64,000 nucleotides of DNA, taken from assembly GCF_022436485.1 (NCBI RefSeq), contig NZ_JAKUDO010000001.1, positions 186,001 through 250,000 on the forward strand, read 5' to 3'. Position 1 is the first letter of the stretch; every line of letters begins with the position of its first letter. The stretch comes from Agrococcus sp. ARC_14 (GTDB taxonomy: Bacteria; Actinomycetota; Actinomycetes; Actinomycetales; Microbacteriaceae). This document shows, one piece after another, positions 1-6,750 of this stretch. A program made the translations under genes and the position numbers. The notes under the pieces were generated by a model that was not told the origin of the DNA, searched no databases, and worked only from the letters and a program-made list of their open reading frames with translations.

Positions 1-385
1 GGCCGAACGCGGGGGCAGGCAGGCCGGTCGGATCGCTGTAGACCCGAGCGAGCCCGACCGGGATCACGCCGAGCACGATGATCGCGATCGCGATGTCGCT
101 GACGATGACGGGCAGCTCCTGCGGCCGCGGCCGCTCGATCGCGGTGCCGACGGCACCGACCGCGCCGACGGCGGAGATCAGGATGGACACCCACGCCGGG
201 ATCGCGAGCACCGGCCACGCCACGAGCGGATCCCAATCCGGCCACTCGTCTTCAAGGAACTGGCCGCCGGCGATGAGCCCCATGGCGAACACCCAGACGA
301 GCTGCGCGGCCCCGACCATCGCTGCGGCGCGGAACACCGTGCGCCAGAGTGTGCGAGGACCGGGACGCTGGGGCGCGATGCTCAC
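1..385 (-). CDS. Membrane protein of T7SS substrate operon, partial at the left edge
   Basis: Reading starts at a GTG (383-385) that overlaps the TGA of the preceding gene by 4 nt (GTGA), so it is translationally coupled to the T7SS effector-like gene. The frame stays open for 128 codons to the window edge, so the C-terminus is missing. Three hydrophobic segments are visible, at about residues 19-41, 56-81 and 93-115. The first and second are separated by an acidic patch (EDEWPDWDP). No family is recognised. Its position as last visible gene of a WXG100 operon suggests a membrane immunity or accessory protein for the upstream product, but that is inference from context only. Confidence 0.75.
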   Translation of the reverse strand, partial: MSIAPQRPGPRTLWRTVFRAAAMVGAAQLVWVFAMGLIAGGQFLEDEWPDWDPLVAWPVLAIPAWVSILISAVGAVGAVGTAIERPRPQELPVIVSDIAIAIIVLGVIPVGLARVYSDPTGLPAPAFG

Positions 386-1692
386 AGGTTGGGCACGAGG
401 GGCGACGACTTCGGGATGAGGCCGAGCTTGTCCCCCACGTCTGCTGCGGTTCCTGCGCCCCAGAGCGTGGTCTGGGCGATCTGCGAGCCGACACCGGGGG
501 TCACCCTGGCGATCATGTCGTCGATGTGGGTCACCACAGCAGGATACTGGCCGAGATTGCCCCTCGCCGTGTTGAGGAAGGTCAGCGTGCGACCGGTGTC
601 GGCGCCACCGAAGCGGATCGAGTTGCCGGCCGTGCCGAAGAAGCCCTGCGACCCCACCCAGCCCGGCTTGGGCGTCGCTCCGCGGGCCTGCGACCAGGAG
701 CTGATCCGGTTCGACAGCGGCCGGTGCCAGGTGAACGGGTTCAGCGTCGGCCCGCGCATCGTGCCCCGGATCGCGGTGCTGGCCGTCGAGCGCGTGGTGC
801 TGATGGCAGCGCTCAGCGTGGGCGCGCCCTTGCTCGCGACGCGCGCGATCGCACCGCCGGCGCCGAGCGTGACCACCGAGAAGATCGCGAGCCCGAGGTC
901 CATCAGCGTGGTCCTGCCCGTCGAGTACTGCGCGATCTTGCCCGCGAGGATCACGAGCGAGCCGATGATGACGAGCGCCATGATCAGCGCGCCGATCGGG
1001 CCGGAGACAAACAGCGCGACGACGGCGAGCACGGTCACGATCCAGCCGAGGATGTCGAGGAAGTCGGCAAGCCCCTCCCAGAATCCGTCGTTGTTGTCGG
1101 CCGCGTCGATCGCGCCGTCGACGCCGGCGACGGCTTCGTCATAGGCGTTCGACCAGGTCGTGAACGTGGTCTCGAACGCCTGCCACTTGCGATCCCGCAA
1201 TGCCTTCGCCGAGCTCTCTGCGGACTCCGCCTCAGACACAGCGGTCGCTGCCGCGGTCGTCTGCTCGTCGGTCGGGTCCTCCTCCCACAGCCACACGCGG
1301 TTGAGGTCGCCCTGATCGTCGCGCGCGTTCTCTGCGGCCTCCACGGCGTCCTGGTACTCGCGCTCTGCAGTCTCGATCGACGCCTTGTTGTCATCGATCC
1401 ACGTCTTCGCCGACCGCAGGGCGGGCGCGTAGATCTCGAGCGTCTCGCCGGTGCCTCGATAGCGCTTCGCGGCCTTGTCGACCTCGGGCTTCGCCTTCCT
1501 GGCGGCCTCGGCGAGCGCATCCGTACCCTTGGACTTGTGGATGCTGGAGTCGCCGATGGCCGCGAGCTCCGTCGAGAGCGCGTCGAGGCCGGCGGCGAGC
1601 GTGATGAAGCTCGCGGCGTCCTCCGCGATCTTGTCGGGGTTGCCCTCGAGCTCGCGGAGCTCGTAGTCCTTCTCGGGGGATCGATACGTCAT
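382..1692 (-). CDS. T7SS effector-like membrane protein with N-terminal secretion-signal-type helical domain
   Basis: The product has 436 aa. Residues 1 to about 200 are helical, charged and Ala-rich, with a pattern (ELRELEGNPDKI at 11-22, then long helices with W98, W134 and W170) resembling the putative T7SS secretion-signal domain found at the N-terminus of actinobacterial polymorphic toxins. Two hydrophobic segments follow at about 214-251. The C-terminal ~160 residues are low-charge, Gly/Thr/Ser-rich and match no domain I know; this would be the effector part. ATG at 1690-1692 was chosen because it lies 4 nt after the stop of the upstream small gene and begins the conserved-looking domain; the frame is open further upstream but overlaps that gene. 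Its stop overlaps the next gene's start. Effector function is inference. Confidence 0.8.
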   Translation of the reverse strand: MTYRSPEKDYELRELEGNPDKIAEDAASFITLAAGLDALSTELAAIGDSSIHKSKGTDALAEAARKAKPEVDKAAKRYRGTGETLEIYAPALRSAKTWIDDNKASIETAEREYQDAVEAAENARDDQGDLNRVWLWEEDPTDEQTTAAATAVSEAESAESSAKALRDRKWQAFETTFTTWSNAYDEAVAGVDGAIDAADNNDGFWEGLADFLDILGWIVTVLAVVALFVSGPIGALIMALVIIGSLVILAGKIAQYSTGRTTLMDLGLAIFSVVTLGAGGAIARVASKGAPTLSAAISTTRSTASTAIRGTMRGPTLNPFTWHRPLSNRISSWSQARGATPKPGWVGSQGFFGTAGNSIRFGGADTGRTLTFLNTARGNLGQYPAVVTHIDDMIARVTPGVGSQIAQTTLWGAGTAADVGDKLGLIPKSSPLVPNL

Positions 1693-1696
1693 CGGG

Positions 1697-1999
1697 TCAG
1701 CCTTCCTCGCGTGCCGAGAGCTCGGTGGCCGTCTCGGTATCCCATCGCTCCCACTCCGTGATGATCTTGTCGATGCCCGTGTGGATCTCATCGAGCACCT
1801 TGGTGAGGTCTTCGCGGCGGTCGTTCCAGTCAGACTCGAAGTCGCCGACCTTGTCGCGCAGCTCGTCGCGGTCGTCAGGCTTCGCGACAGCGCGCTCCAG
1901 GTCATTGTTGAACGAGCTCGCGGCCTTGAATCCGTCGGTCGCGCTCTTGAGGCTCGTGCGAGCGGCCGTCAGCCTCTGCAGGTCGAGCATGATGTCCAC
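1697..1999 (-). CDS. Small helical T7SS-associated protein (WXG-like partner)
   Basis: The product has 100 aa, is almost entirely predicted helical and highly charged, with no cysteine. It contains two widely spaced Trp motifs (SDWNDRRED near 56-64 and ITEWERWDTE near 79-88), as in small WXG100/ESAT-6-like helical-hairpin proteins, but no strict WxG turn. The GTG at 1997-1999 is preceded at 8 nt by AGGAAG, a good Shine-Dalgarno, which favours it over the internal ATG at 1988-1990. It sits between the WXG100 gene and the effector-like gene, 4 nt upstream of the latter. The likely role is a chaperone or co-secreted partner; this is inference from context and size. Confidence 0.75.
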   Translation of the reverse strand: MDIMLDLQRLTAARTSLKSATDGFKAASSFNNDLERAVAKPDDRDELRDKVGDFESDWNDRREDLTKVLDEIHTGIDKIITEWERWDTETATELSAREEG

Positions 2000-2033
2000 T
2001 GCGTGACTTCCTAACTTCGGTGCGGAGATGGCA

Positions 2034-2070
2034 GAGCGAATGGCGGGCGCTCAGCGCCCGCCATTCGCTC
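2034..2070 (-). terminator. Strong hairpin between WXG100 gene and downstream T7SS genes
   Basis: A perfect inverted repeat with 16-bp arms (GAGCGAATGGCGGGCG and its complement) and a 5-nt loop lies just after the WXG100 stop (2084) and before the next start (1999). No U-tract follows on the minus strand. It could be a partial terminator or a processing/stabilising hairpin that keeps WXG100 mRNA in excess over the downstream genes. Confidence 0.7.
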
Positions 2071-2083
2071 GATCGTCAGCTGA

Positions 2084-2371
2084 TCAGCTGCCGGCGAGCT
2101 GCTCGTCGAGCGACTGGATGGCCTGCATCATGCCGCGCAGCGCCTCACCCATGTCAGAGATGCCCTCGATCGCCTGGTCAAGACCAGTCGTGAGCTCCTC
2201 ATAGCCCTCACCGAACTTGCCAGACGCGTGCTGCGTCTTGAAGTCCTCACCCAGCAGCGTGTCGACCTGGCTCTTCAGGTCCTTGAGCACACCCGAGATG
2301 TCCTCCTTGCCCGTGTCGAGCTTGCCCGCCACAGACTCCATCTCAGAATAAGAAGCTCCGAAGTCGCTCAT
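2084..2371 (-). CDS. WXG100 family T7SS substrate (EsxA-like)
   Basis: The 95-aa product has the size and layout of an ESAT-6/WXG100 helical hairpin: an N-terminal helix (SEMESVAGKLDTGKEDI), a turn region near residues 42-55 (EDFKTQHASGKFGEGYEEL), and a C-terminal amphipathic helix ending DEQLAGS. The turn has F/H/G in place of the textbook W-x-G, as in many actinobacterial paralogs. The ATG (2369-2371) is preceded by AAGGGAGAGATCGC, a clear Shine-Dalgarno. It is the first gene of the minus-strand T7SS operon, 80 nt downstream of the shared palindrome at 2451-2470. Such proteins are exported as dimers by ESX-type machinery; none of that machinery is in the window. Confidence 0.9.
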   Translation of the reverse strand: MSDFGASYSEMESVAGKLDTGKEDISGVLKDLKSQVDTLLGEDFKTQHASGKFGEGYEELTTGLDQAIEGISDMGEALRGMMQAIQSLDEQLAGS

Positions 2372-2450
2372 GCGATCTCTCCCTTGGTCAAATCCTCAGT
2401 GAGCGATGCCGCACCACTGTCATCAGCGTAAGGCGGCTCCACTGAGCGCG

Positions 2451-2470
2451 CGATGGGGAGAACTGCCCCG
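2451..2470 (-). promoter_or_regulatory. Palindromic operator-like motif, copy 1 (WXG100 operon)
   Basis: CGATGGGGAGAACTGCCCCG reads on the plus strand, with arms GGGGAG and CTgCCCC. The same string recurs in front of the toxin locus at 56102-56119 and, as a perfect palindrome, at 3151-3170. In each case the regulated unit is on the minus strand. Here it is 80 nt upstream of the WXG100 start codon. The cognate regulator is unknown. Confidence 0.65.
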
Positions 2471-2518
2471 CCCGCGCGACGTGCTGCGCGGAGCGGCACT
2501 GCTTGGGCAGCCGACGCC

Positions 2519-2524
2519 TAGCCT
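2519..2524 (+). promoter_or_regulatory. -10 hexamer TAGCCT, leaderless start of Nudix gene
   Basis: TAGCCT lies 6 nt upstream of the ATG at 2531. That spacing puts the transcription start on or next to the start codon. Confidence 0.6.
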
Positions 2525-2530
2525 GGAGGC

Positions 2531-2944
2531 ATGGACGTCATCACCGTGTCGGCGATCTGCTTCGAGCGTGAGGACGGCGCCGTGCTGACGGTCCGCAAGC
2601 GCGGCACGACGGCGTGGATGCTGCCGGGGGGCAAGCCCGAGGGCGGCGAGACGGCGGCGGAGTGCGCCGTGCGCGAGGTGCACGAGGAGCTGGGCGTCGA
2701 GATCGCGCTCGACCGGATCGAGCCGATGGGCGACTTCTCCACGCGCGCCGCGAACGAGGCCGGCTTCGCCCTGCGCGCCAGCGTGTTCCGCACGCGCGAC
2801 GCTATCGAGCCACGGGCACTGGCCGAGATCGAGGCGGTGCGCTGGATCGACCCCGCCGTGGGCATCGACGACGCGGCGGAGGCGCCGCTGAATCGCGAGC
2901 TGGTGTTCCCGCTCCTGCTGGCCGAACGGGCTCGCCGGGCCTAG
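2531..2944 (+). CDS. Nudix hydrolase
   Basis: The 137-aa product carries a full Nudix box at residues 34-56 (G-x5-E-x7-R-E-V-H-E-E-L-G-V), so it should hydrolyse a nucleoside diphosphate linked to another group using Mg2+ or Mn2+ bound by the E49/E52/E53 cluster. The fold is complete with the initial beta strand and C-terminal helix. The ATG is fixed by the -10 hexamer TAGCCT six nt upstream; GGAGGC between them may also act as a ribosome site. The gene is monocistronic and faces a minus-strand RNA candidate. The substrate cannot be told from sequence; nucleotide-pool sanitation is the common role in the family. Confidence 0.92.
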   Translation: MDVITVSAICFEREDGAVLTVRKRGTTAWMLPGGKPEGGETAAECAVREVHEELGVEIALDRIEPMGDFSTRAANEAGFALRASVFRTRDAIEPRALAEIEAVRWIDPAVGIDDAAEAPLNRELVFPLLLAERARRA

Positions 2945-2949
2945 AGACG

Positions 2950-3131
2950 CGAAGGGGGCTCGACCAGACGGTCGAGCCCACCTTGCAAGTAGGACAGCAC
3001 CGAAGTGCCGCGCATGTGTCCCGTCCATGGAGCGGGACTCCCTCTGCATCCCTCCGCCGAAGCGTCGGAACCCTGTCAAACGCCCGATTCCCCTTGCGGG
3101 GCCCCAGCCGGGCTTGTCCATGACGGTACGC
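2950..3131 (-). ncRNA. Candidate structured small RNA of about 180 nt (unassigned)
   Basis: The minus strand of this gene-free stretch has a -10 element (TAGATT, 3136-3141), a perfect palindrome over the -35 position, and a 10-bp hairpin at the far end (2956-2979). Between them lie several nested hairpins. One is GCCCG/CGGGC enclosing CCCC-GCAA-GGGG, a GNRA tetraloop. Two have UUCG tetraloops (CGC-UUCG-GCG flanked by G.A/A.G pairs, and GCAC-UUCG-GUGC inside GGACA/UGUCC). A fourth is GTCCCG/CGGGAC around a CTCCATGGA loop. Stable tetraloops and promoter-to-terminator spacing argue for an RNA. I could not match it to tmRNA, SRP RNA, RNase P or any riboswitch I know. Ends are estimates. Confidence 0.5.
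2956..2979. terminator. Hairpin ending both the Nudix gene and the RNA candidate
   Basis: A perfect 10-bp stem (GGGCTCGACC / GGTCGAGCCC) with a 4-nt AGAC loop lies 12 nt after the Nudix stop. A weak pyrimidine tract follows on the minus strand and none on the plus. It is a plausible bidirectional terminator. Confidence 0.55.
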
Positions 3132-3135
3132 CGAC

Positions 3136-3141
3136 AATCTA
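3136..3141 (-). promoter_or_regulatory. -10 hexamer TAGATT for the RNA candidate
   Basis: On the minus strand TAGATT follows the 3151-3170 palindrome, with 17-18 nt between the hexamer and the palindrome centre. The palindrome therefore overlaps the -35 region. The predicted transcript start is near 3129. Confidence 0.5.
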
Positions 3142-3150
3142 GGTGCCGTC

Positions 3151-3170
3151 GATGGGGAGAACTCCCCATC
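3151..3170 (-). promoter_or_regulatory. Palindromic operator-like motif, copy 2 (perfect, over RNA promoter)
   Basis: GATGGGGAGAACTCCCCATC is a perfect 9-bp inverted repeat around a central AA. It matches the motif in front of both T7SS loci (2451-2470 and 56102-56119) and overlaps the -35 region of the TAGATT promoter. Confidence 0.65.
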
Positions 3171-3222
3171 TGCTGACAGCATCTGTCCCCCAGTCGGGGC
3201 AGACCCATCCGCCCCGCGTGGC

Positions 3223-4539
3223 TCAGCTGGTGTGACGGGGCGAGCGCCAGGCGAGCATCCAGTCGCCCGCGATCTCGCTGGCGAGCGCCGGCGTCAGGTT
3301 GAGCAGGCCGTTGCGCGCCGCGACGAGCAGCGGGCTGCGCATGCGCGTGTTGGTGCGGGCGAGCCGCTCCGAGATGCGCTGGAAGCGCTGCGTGCGGCCG
3401 ATGCGCTCACGGTCGTACTCGACGAGCGCCTGCTCGAGCGAGTGGTCCTCGAGCAGGATGCCCAGCGTCGCGGCATCCTCGAAGGTGCTGTTGCCTCCCT
3501 GGCCGAACGTGGGGAGCATGGCGTGCGCGGCGTCGCCGATGAGCACGACGCCGGGGCGGTGGTAGGAGCGCAGGCGGGTCGCGAGCGACCAGAGGTCGCG
3601 GCGGACGATGCCCTGCAGCGGGGTCGCGGCGATGTGGTCGCGCACCTCGGGCGCCCAGTCGTCGAACTGCTCGACCGCCGCCTGGATCTCGTCGTCGGCA
3701 CGTCGACCCATGCGGGCGAAGGCCATCCCCCACCAGTAGATGCGGCCGCCGTCGATGGGCTCCATGCCGAACTCGGCGCCGCGACCGAGGTACATGCGCG
3801 GGCCGGCGGGCGAATCTGCCTCTGCCTGCACGACGCCGAACCACGTGGTGGCGCCCGAGTAGTCGGTGCGGGCCTTGGGCCAGAGCGCCCCGCGGACCGC
3901 CGAGTCGATGCCGTCGGCGCCGACGATCAGGTCGGCCTCGATGGTCTCGAAGCGGGCGGCCTCGACGGCGCGCACCTGCTGCTTCGAGGCGCGTGCCTCG
4001 GCCTTGCTGTCGATGGGGTCGTCGCCGGGCTCGAGCACGCGGTGCAGGCGGCGACCGAGCTTCGTGCCGCGGCCGCGATCCTTGCGGCGCTCGCGCTCGG
4101 AGCGGGCATCGGATGAGTCGGGGTCGGCGGCGCCGTGCTCGATCGTGACGCTCGGGCGGCCGTCGGTGGCGTCGGAGGCGCTCACGACGCGCATGCCGGT
4201 CTCGACCTCGCGGTCGCCCTGCAGGATCTCGAGCAACGTGGCGCGGTGGATGGCGTGGACGGCGCTGGAGTCGGCACGGATGCCCTGCTGCAGCGGCGTT
4301 CCCTGATCGGTGAAGATGCCCTCCGGCAGCGCCCGCACGGCGGCGGCGCGCACCGCATCGCCCACGCCGAGCTCGTCGAGGGCGGCGACGCCGTTCTCGG
4401 TGATGGTGATGCCGGCGCCCAGCGCACGCACCTGCGGTGCCGCCTCGAGCACGCGCACCTGCCAGCCTGCGGCCTCGAGCCCGCGAGCGGCGGCGAGCCC
4501 GCCGAGTCCTGCTCCGACGATGATGGCGGTCTGCGTCAT
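3223..4539 (-). CDS. FAD-dependent monooxygenase (PHBH/UbiH-type)
   Basis: The 438-aa flavoprotein has the three family fingerprints: GxGxxG dinucleotide fold at the N-terminus (IVGAGLGGLAAARGLE), the DG motif (VGADGIDSAVRGALW), and the GD motif with ribityl binding (LIGDAAHAMLPTFGQGGN). It belongs to NAD(P)H-dependent group A hydroxylases acting on aromatic or related substrates; the substrate is unknown. A strongly charged insertion of about 45 residues (roughly 140-185, rich in Arg, Lys, Asp) splits the region before the DG motif and is unusual. The ATG at 4537-4539 lies 6 nt from a TACCCT hexamer (minus strand, 4546-4551), giving a leaderless start and excluding the 12-codon upstream extension. 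Confidence 0.88.
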   Translation of the reverse strand: MTQTAIIVGAGLGGLAAARGLEAAGWQVRVLEAAPQVRALGAGITITENGVAALDELGVGDAVRAAAVRALPEGIFTDQGTPLQQGIRADSSAVHAIHRATLLEILQGDREVETGMRVVSASDATDGRPSVTIEHGAADPDSSDARSERERRKDRGRGTKLGRRLHRVLEPGDDPIDSKAEARASKQQVRAVEAARFETIEADLIVGADGIDSAVRGALWPKARTDYSGATTWFGVVQAEADSPAGPRMYLGRGAEFGMEPIDGGRIYWWGMAFARMGRRADDEIQAAVEQFDDWAPEVRDHIAATPLQGIVRRDLWSLATRLRSYHRPGVVLIGDAAHAMLPTFGQGGNSTFEDAATLGILLEDHSLEQALVEYDRERIGRTQRFQRISERLARTNTRMRSPLLVAARNGLLNLTPALASEIAGDWMLAWRSPRHTS

Positions 4540-4545
4540 GCCCCG

Positions 4546-4551
4546 AGGGTA
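4546..4551 (-). promoter_or_regulatory. -10 hexamer TACCCT of FAD monooxygenase gene
   Basis: The hexamer is on the minus strand, 6 nt from the ATG at 4539. It supports a leaderless transcript. Confidence 0.55.
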
Positions 4552-4582
4552 ACGGTGGCGCCTTGGAGCGCACACCCCGCCG

Positions 4583-4942
4583 TCAGTCGGCAGCGGGGGC
4601 GTCGGCCTCGCCGGCGCGCTGCGAGACCCGCCGGTCCCACACCAGCCACTTGTCGTCGATCGCCTGCTCGATGTCGACCCCAGTGGCCTCGGCCAGCGCC
4701 AGGATCATGCCCAGCGCATCCGCCAGCTCGAGCGCGAAGCGGCGCTCGATCTCCTCGGGGGTGTGGCCCTTGTCGCGCTGCCTGCCGGTCTTGGCGAGGT
4801 AGGCCTGCACGAGCTCGCCGACCTCCTCCTGCAGCTTCAGCACCAGCCAGTCGGCGTCGCGCTCGAAGCCGTAGATCTCGGCGTAGCGGCGCGAGATCGC
4901 ATCGATCTGCTGGGCGGTGGCGCGGATCTCCATGCCGCCCAT
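4583..4942 (-). CDS. MazG-like nucleotide pyrophosphohydrolase
   Basis: The product has 119 aa (116 if the ATG at 4931-4933 is used). The motif EEVGELVQAY followed by a long helix with ELADALGMILALAEATGVD is the four-helix MazG/dUTPase-type metal site (E-E-x-x-E then E-x-x-D). These enzymes cleave noncanonical NTPs to the monophosphate. The linker contains a basic KTGRQRDKGHTPEEIERR stretch, common in the actinobacterial branch. It lies divergently from the carbonic anhydrase with only 27 bp between starts, so the two share a promoter region. Which start is used cannot be decided: neither has a good Shine-Dalgarno. Confidence 0.85.
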   Translation of the reverse strand: MGGMEIRATAQQIDAISRRYAEIYGFERDADWLVLKLQEEVGELVQAYLAKTGRQRDKGHTPEEIERRFALELADALGMILALAEATGVDIEQAIDDKWLVWDRRVSQRAGEADAPAAD

Positions 4943-4957
4943 GCTGGCAGAGCGACG

Positions 4958-4963
4958 TAGATT
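4958..4963 (+). promoter_or_regulatory. -10 hexamer TAGATT of carbonic anhydrase gene
   Basis: TAGATT lies 6 nt before the ATG at 4970, giving a leaderless start. Confidence 0.6.
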
Positions 4964-4969
4964 TGAGGC

Positions 4970-5467
4970 ATGGACACCGCCTTCGACGACCTGCTCGCGC
5001 ACAACCGTGACTTCGCCGCCTCGTTCGACCTGCAGGGCTTCGACGGCGTCGCACGCGCGGGCGTCGCGATGGTGACGTGCATGGATTCGCGGCTCGACCC
5101 CCTTGGCATGATCGGCCTGGCCCCCGGCGACGCGAAGATCCTGCGCAATCCCGGCGGCCGCGTCACCGACCGCGTGCTCGTCGCGCTCGTGCTGGGTGCG
5201 CACCTGCTGGGCGTCGACCGGGTGCTCGTCGTCGAGCACACGCGCTGCGCCATGGCCTCGAAGTCGGAGCACGAGCTGCTCGCCGACATCTCGCGCTCGC
5301 ACGGGGCGGATGCGTCGTGGCTCGACCTGGGCGCGATCGACAACCAGCGGGTCGCCCTGGCGGAGGACGTGCAGCGCGTGCTCTCGCACCCCCTGATCGG
5401 CGAGCGGGTGAGCGTCGGCGGCTTCCTCTACGACGTCGACACTGGCGTCATGCAGCAGGTCGCCTGA
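4970..5467 (+). CDS. Beta-carbonic anhydrase
   Basis: The 165-aa product is a short beta-class carbonic anhydrase. The zinc ligands are readable: C37 and the D39/R41 dyad in CMDSR, then H90 and C93 in VEHTRC. It interconverts CO2 and bicarbonate in the cytoplasm. It belongs to the compact actinobacterial subtype seen in M. tuberculosis Rv1284. The start is set by the TAGATT hexamer 6 nt upstream. It is followed after 76 bp by the C-S lyase gene on the same strand, which has its own -10-like element, so a shared operon is not required. Confidence 0.93.
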   Translation: MDTAFDDLLAHNRDFAASFDLQGFDGVARAGVAMVTCMDSRLDPLGMIGLAPGDAKILRNPGGRVTDRVLVALVLGAHLLGVDRVLVVEHTRCAMASKSEHELLADISRSHGADASWLDLGAIDNQRVALAEDVQRVLSHPLIGERVSVGGFLYDVDTGVMQQVA

Positions 5468-5543
5468 CCGCCGCCCGCCCACCTGCGGCTGTGCCGCATC
5501 CGACCCCCTCGCCATCCGCGACCGCGGCGGGCAGGATGAAGGC

Positions 5544-6713
5544 ATGGCGAATCCCTTCGAGCGCGTGCCCCTGGCCGACCTGCGGCAGCGCACCAGCATC
5601 AAGTGGCGGTTCTTCGAGCCCGACGTGCTGCCGATGTGGGTGGCAGAGATGGATGTGGTGCCTGCCGAGGCCGTGACGCGTGCCGTCACCGACGCGATGA
5701 CGCGCGGCGACACGGGCTACCCCCACGGCGATGCGTACGCGGAGGCCTTCGCGCGCTTCGCCGAGGCGCGCTGGGGCGCGCAGGTCGACGTGCCGCGCAC
5801 CGCCCTGGTGAGCGACGTGATGATGGGCGCCTTCGAGCTCATCCGCCTGCTCACGCCGCCGAGCGGCTCGGTGATCGTGACGAGCCCGGTCTACCCGCCG
5901 TTCCACGCGTATTCGCGGCATGCGGAGCGCAAGGTCGTGGAGGCAGCGCTGGGCGCCGACCTGCGGCTCGACCTCGCCGCCGTCGAGGAAGCCTGCGCGC
6001 GGGTCGGTGACGCCGGCGCCGTGCTGCTGCTCTGCAACCCGCACAACCCGACCGGCACGGTGCACACGCGCGCCGAGCTGGAGGCGGTCGCGCAGCTCGC
6101 CGCCCGCTTCAACGTGCGCGTGATCTCGGACGAGGTGCACGCGCCGCTGATCTTCGATGCCGAGTTCACGCCCTACTGGACGGTCGATCCGCGCGGCTTC
6201 TCGCTCGCGAGCGCGTCGAAGGCATGGAACCTCGCGGGCCTGCGCACCGCCCTGATCGTCGGCGGCAGCGAGGCCGGCGAGGATCTCGGCCGCATCGCGG
6301 AGGTCGTCAGCCACGGCCCTTCGCACATCGCGTCGATCGCGCACGTCGCCGCCTTCGACGACGGCCGCGAGTGGCTCGACGAGGTGCTGCAGGGTCTGCG
6401 GGACAACCGCGCGCTGCTCGCCAGCATGCTCGCCGAGCACGCGCCGCGCATCCGCTGGCAGCCGGGCGAGGCGACCTTCCTCGCCTGGCTCGACTGTCGC
6501 GACACCCGCGTCGCCGATCCCGGCTCGCGCGCCGACGCCGGCTACATCGGTCTCTCGACCGGCCCCTCGAAGGCGTTCCTCGAGCGGGCGCGCGTCGGGC
6601 TCAACGCGGGCGAGGCCTTCGGCACCGGCGGCGAGAACCACGTGCGCTTCAACCTCGGCACCCGGCCAGACGTCATCGAGGATGCGGTGCGGCGGATGGG
6701 CACGGTCGCCTGA
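5544..6713 (+). CDS. PLP-dependent C-S lyase / aminotransferase (PatB/MalY type)
   Basis: The 389-aa class I/II fold enzyme has the PatB/MalY signature: an early MWVAEMD motif (about residues 31-37), NPHNPTG near 170, SDEVHAPL, and the Schiff-base lysine in SASKAWNLAGLR. Members of this branch split cystathionine or other cysteine S-conjugates into a thiol, pyruvate and ammonia; some also transaminate. The length is normal. The ATG lies 6 nt after CAGGAT, a weak -10-like hexamer. No regulator is adjacent. The exact substrate cannot be assigned. Confidence 0.9.
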   Translation: MANPFERVPLADLRQRTSIKWRFFEPDVLPMWVAEMDVVPAEAVTRAVTDAMTRGDTGYPHGDAYAEAFARFAEARWGAQVDVPRTALVSDVMMGAFELIRLLTPPSGSVIVTSPVYPPFHAYSRHAERKVVEAALGADLRLDLAAVEEACARVGDAGAVLLLCNPHNPTGTVHTRAELEAVAQLAARFNVRVISDEVHAPLIFDAEFTPYWTVDPRGFSLASASKAWNLAGLRTALIVGGSEAGEDLGRIAEVVSHGPSHIASIAHVAAFDDGREWLDEVLQGLRDNRALLASMLAEHAPRIRWQPGEATFLAWLDCRDTRVADPGSRADAGYIGLSTGPSKAFLERARVGLNAGEAFGTGGENHVRFNLGTRPDVIEDAVRRMGTVA

Positions 6714-6750
6714 GCGAGACGGCGGAGGGCGAGCGGCACAGGAGCAGCCG

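Noticed and set aside
2956..3120. Possible small protein reading from the ATG near 3120 on the minus strand inside the RNA candidate
   Set aside because: The frame runs on into the Nudix gene, has no ribosome site, and its residue content (Arg/Gly-rich) looks like frame shadow; tetraloop hairpins explain the sequence better.
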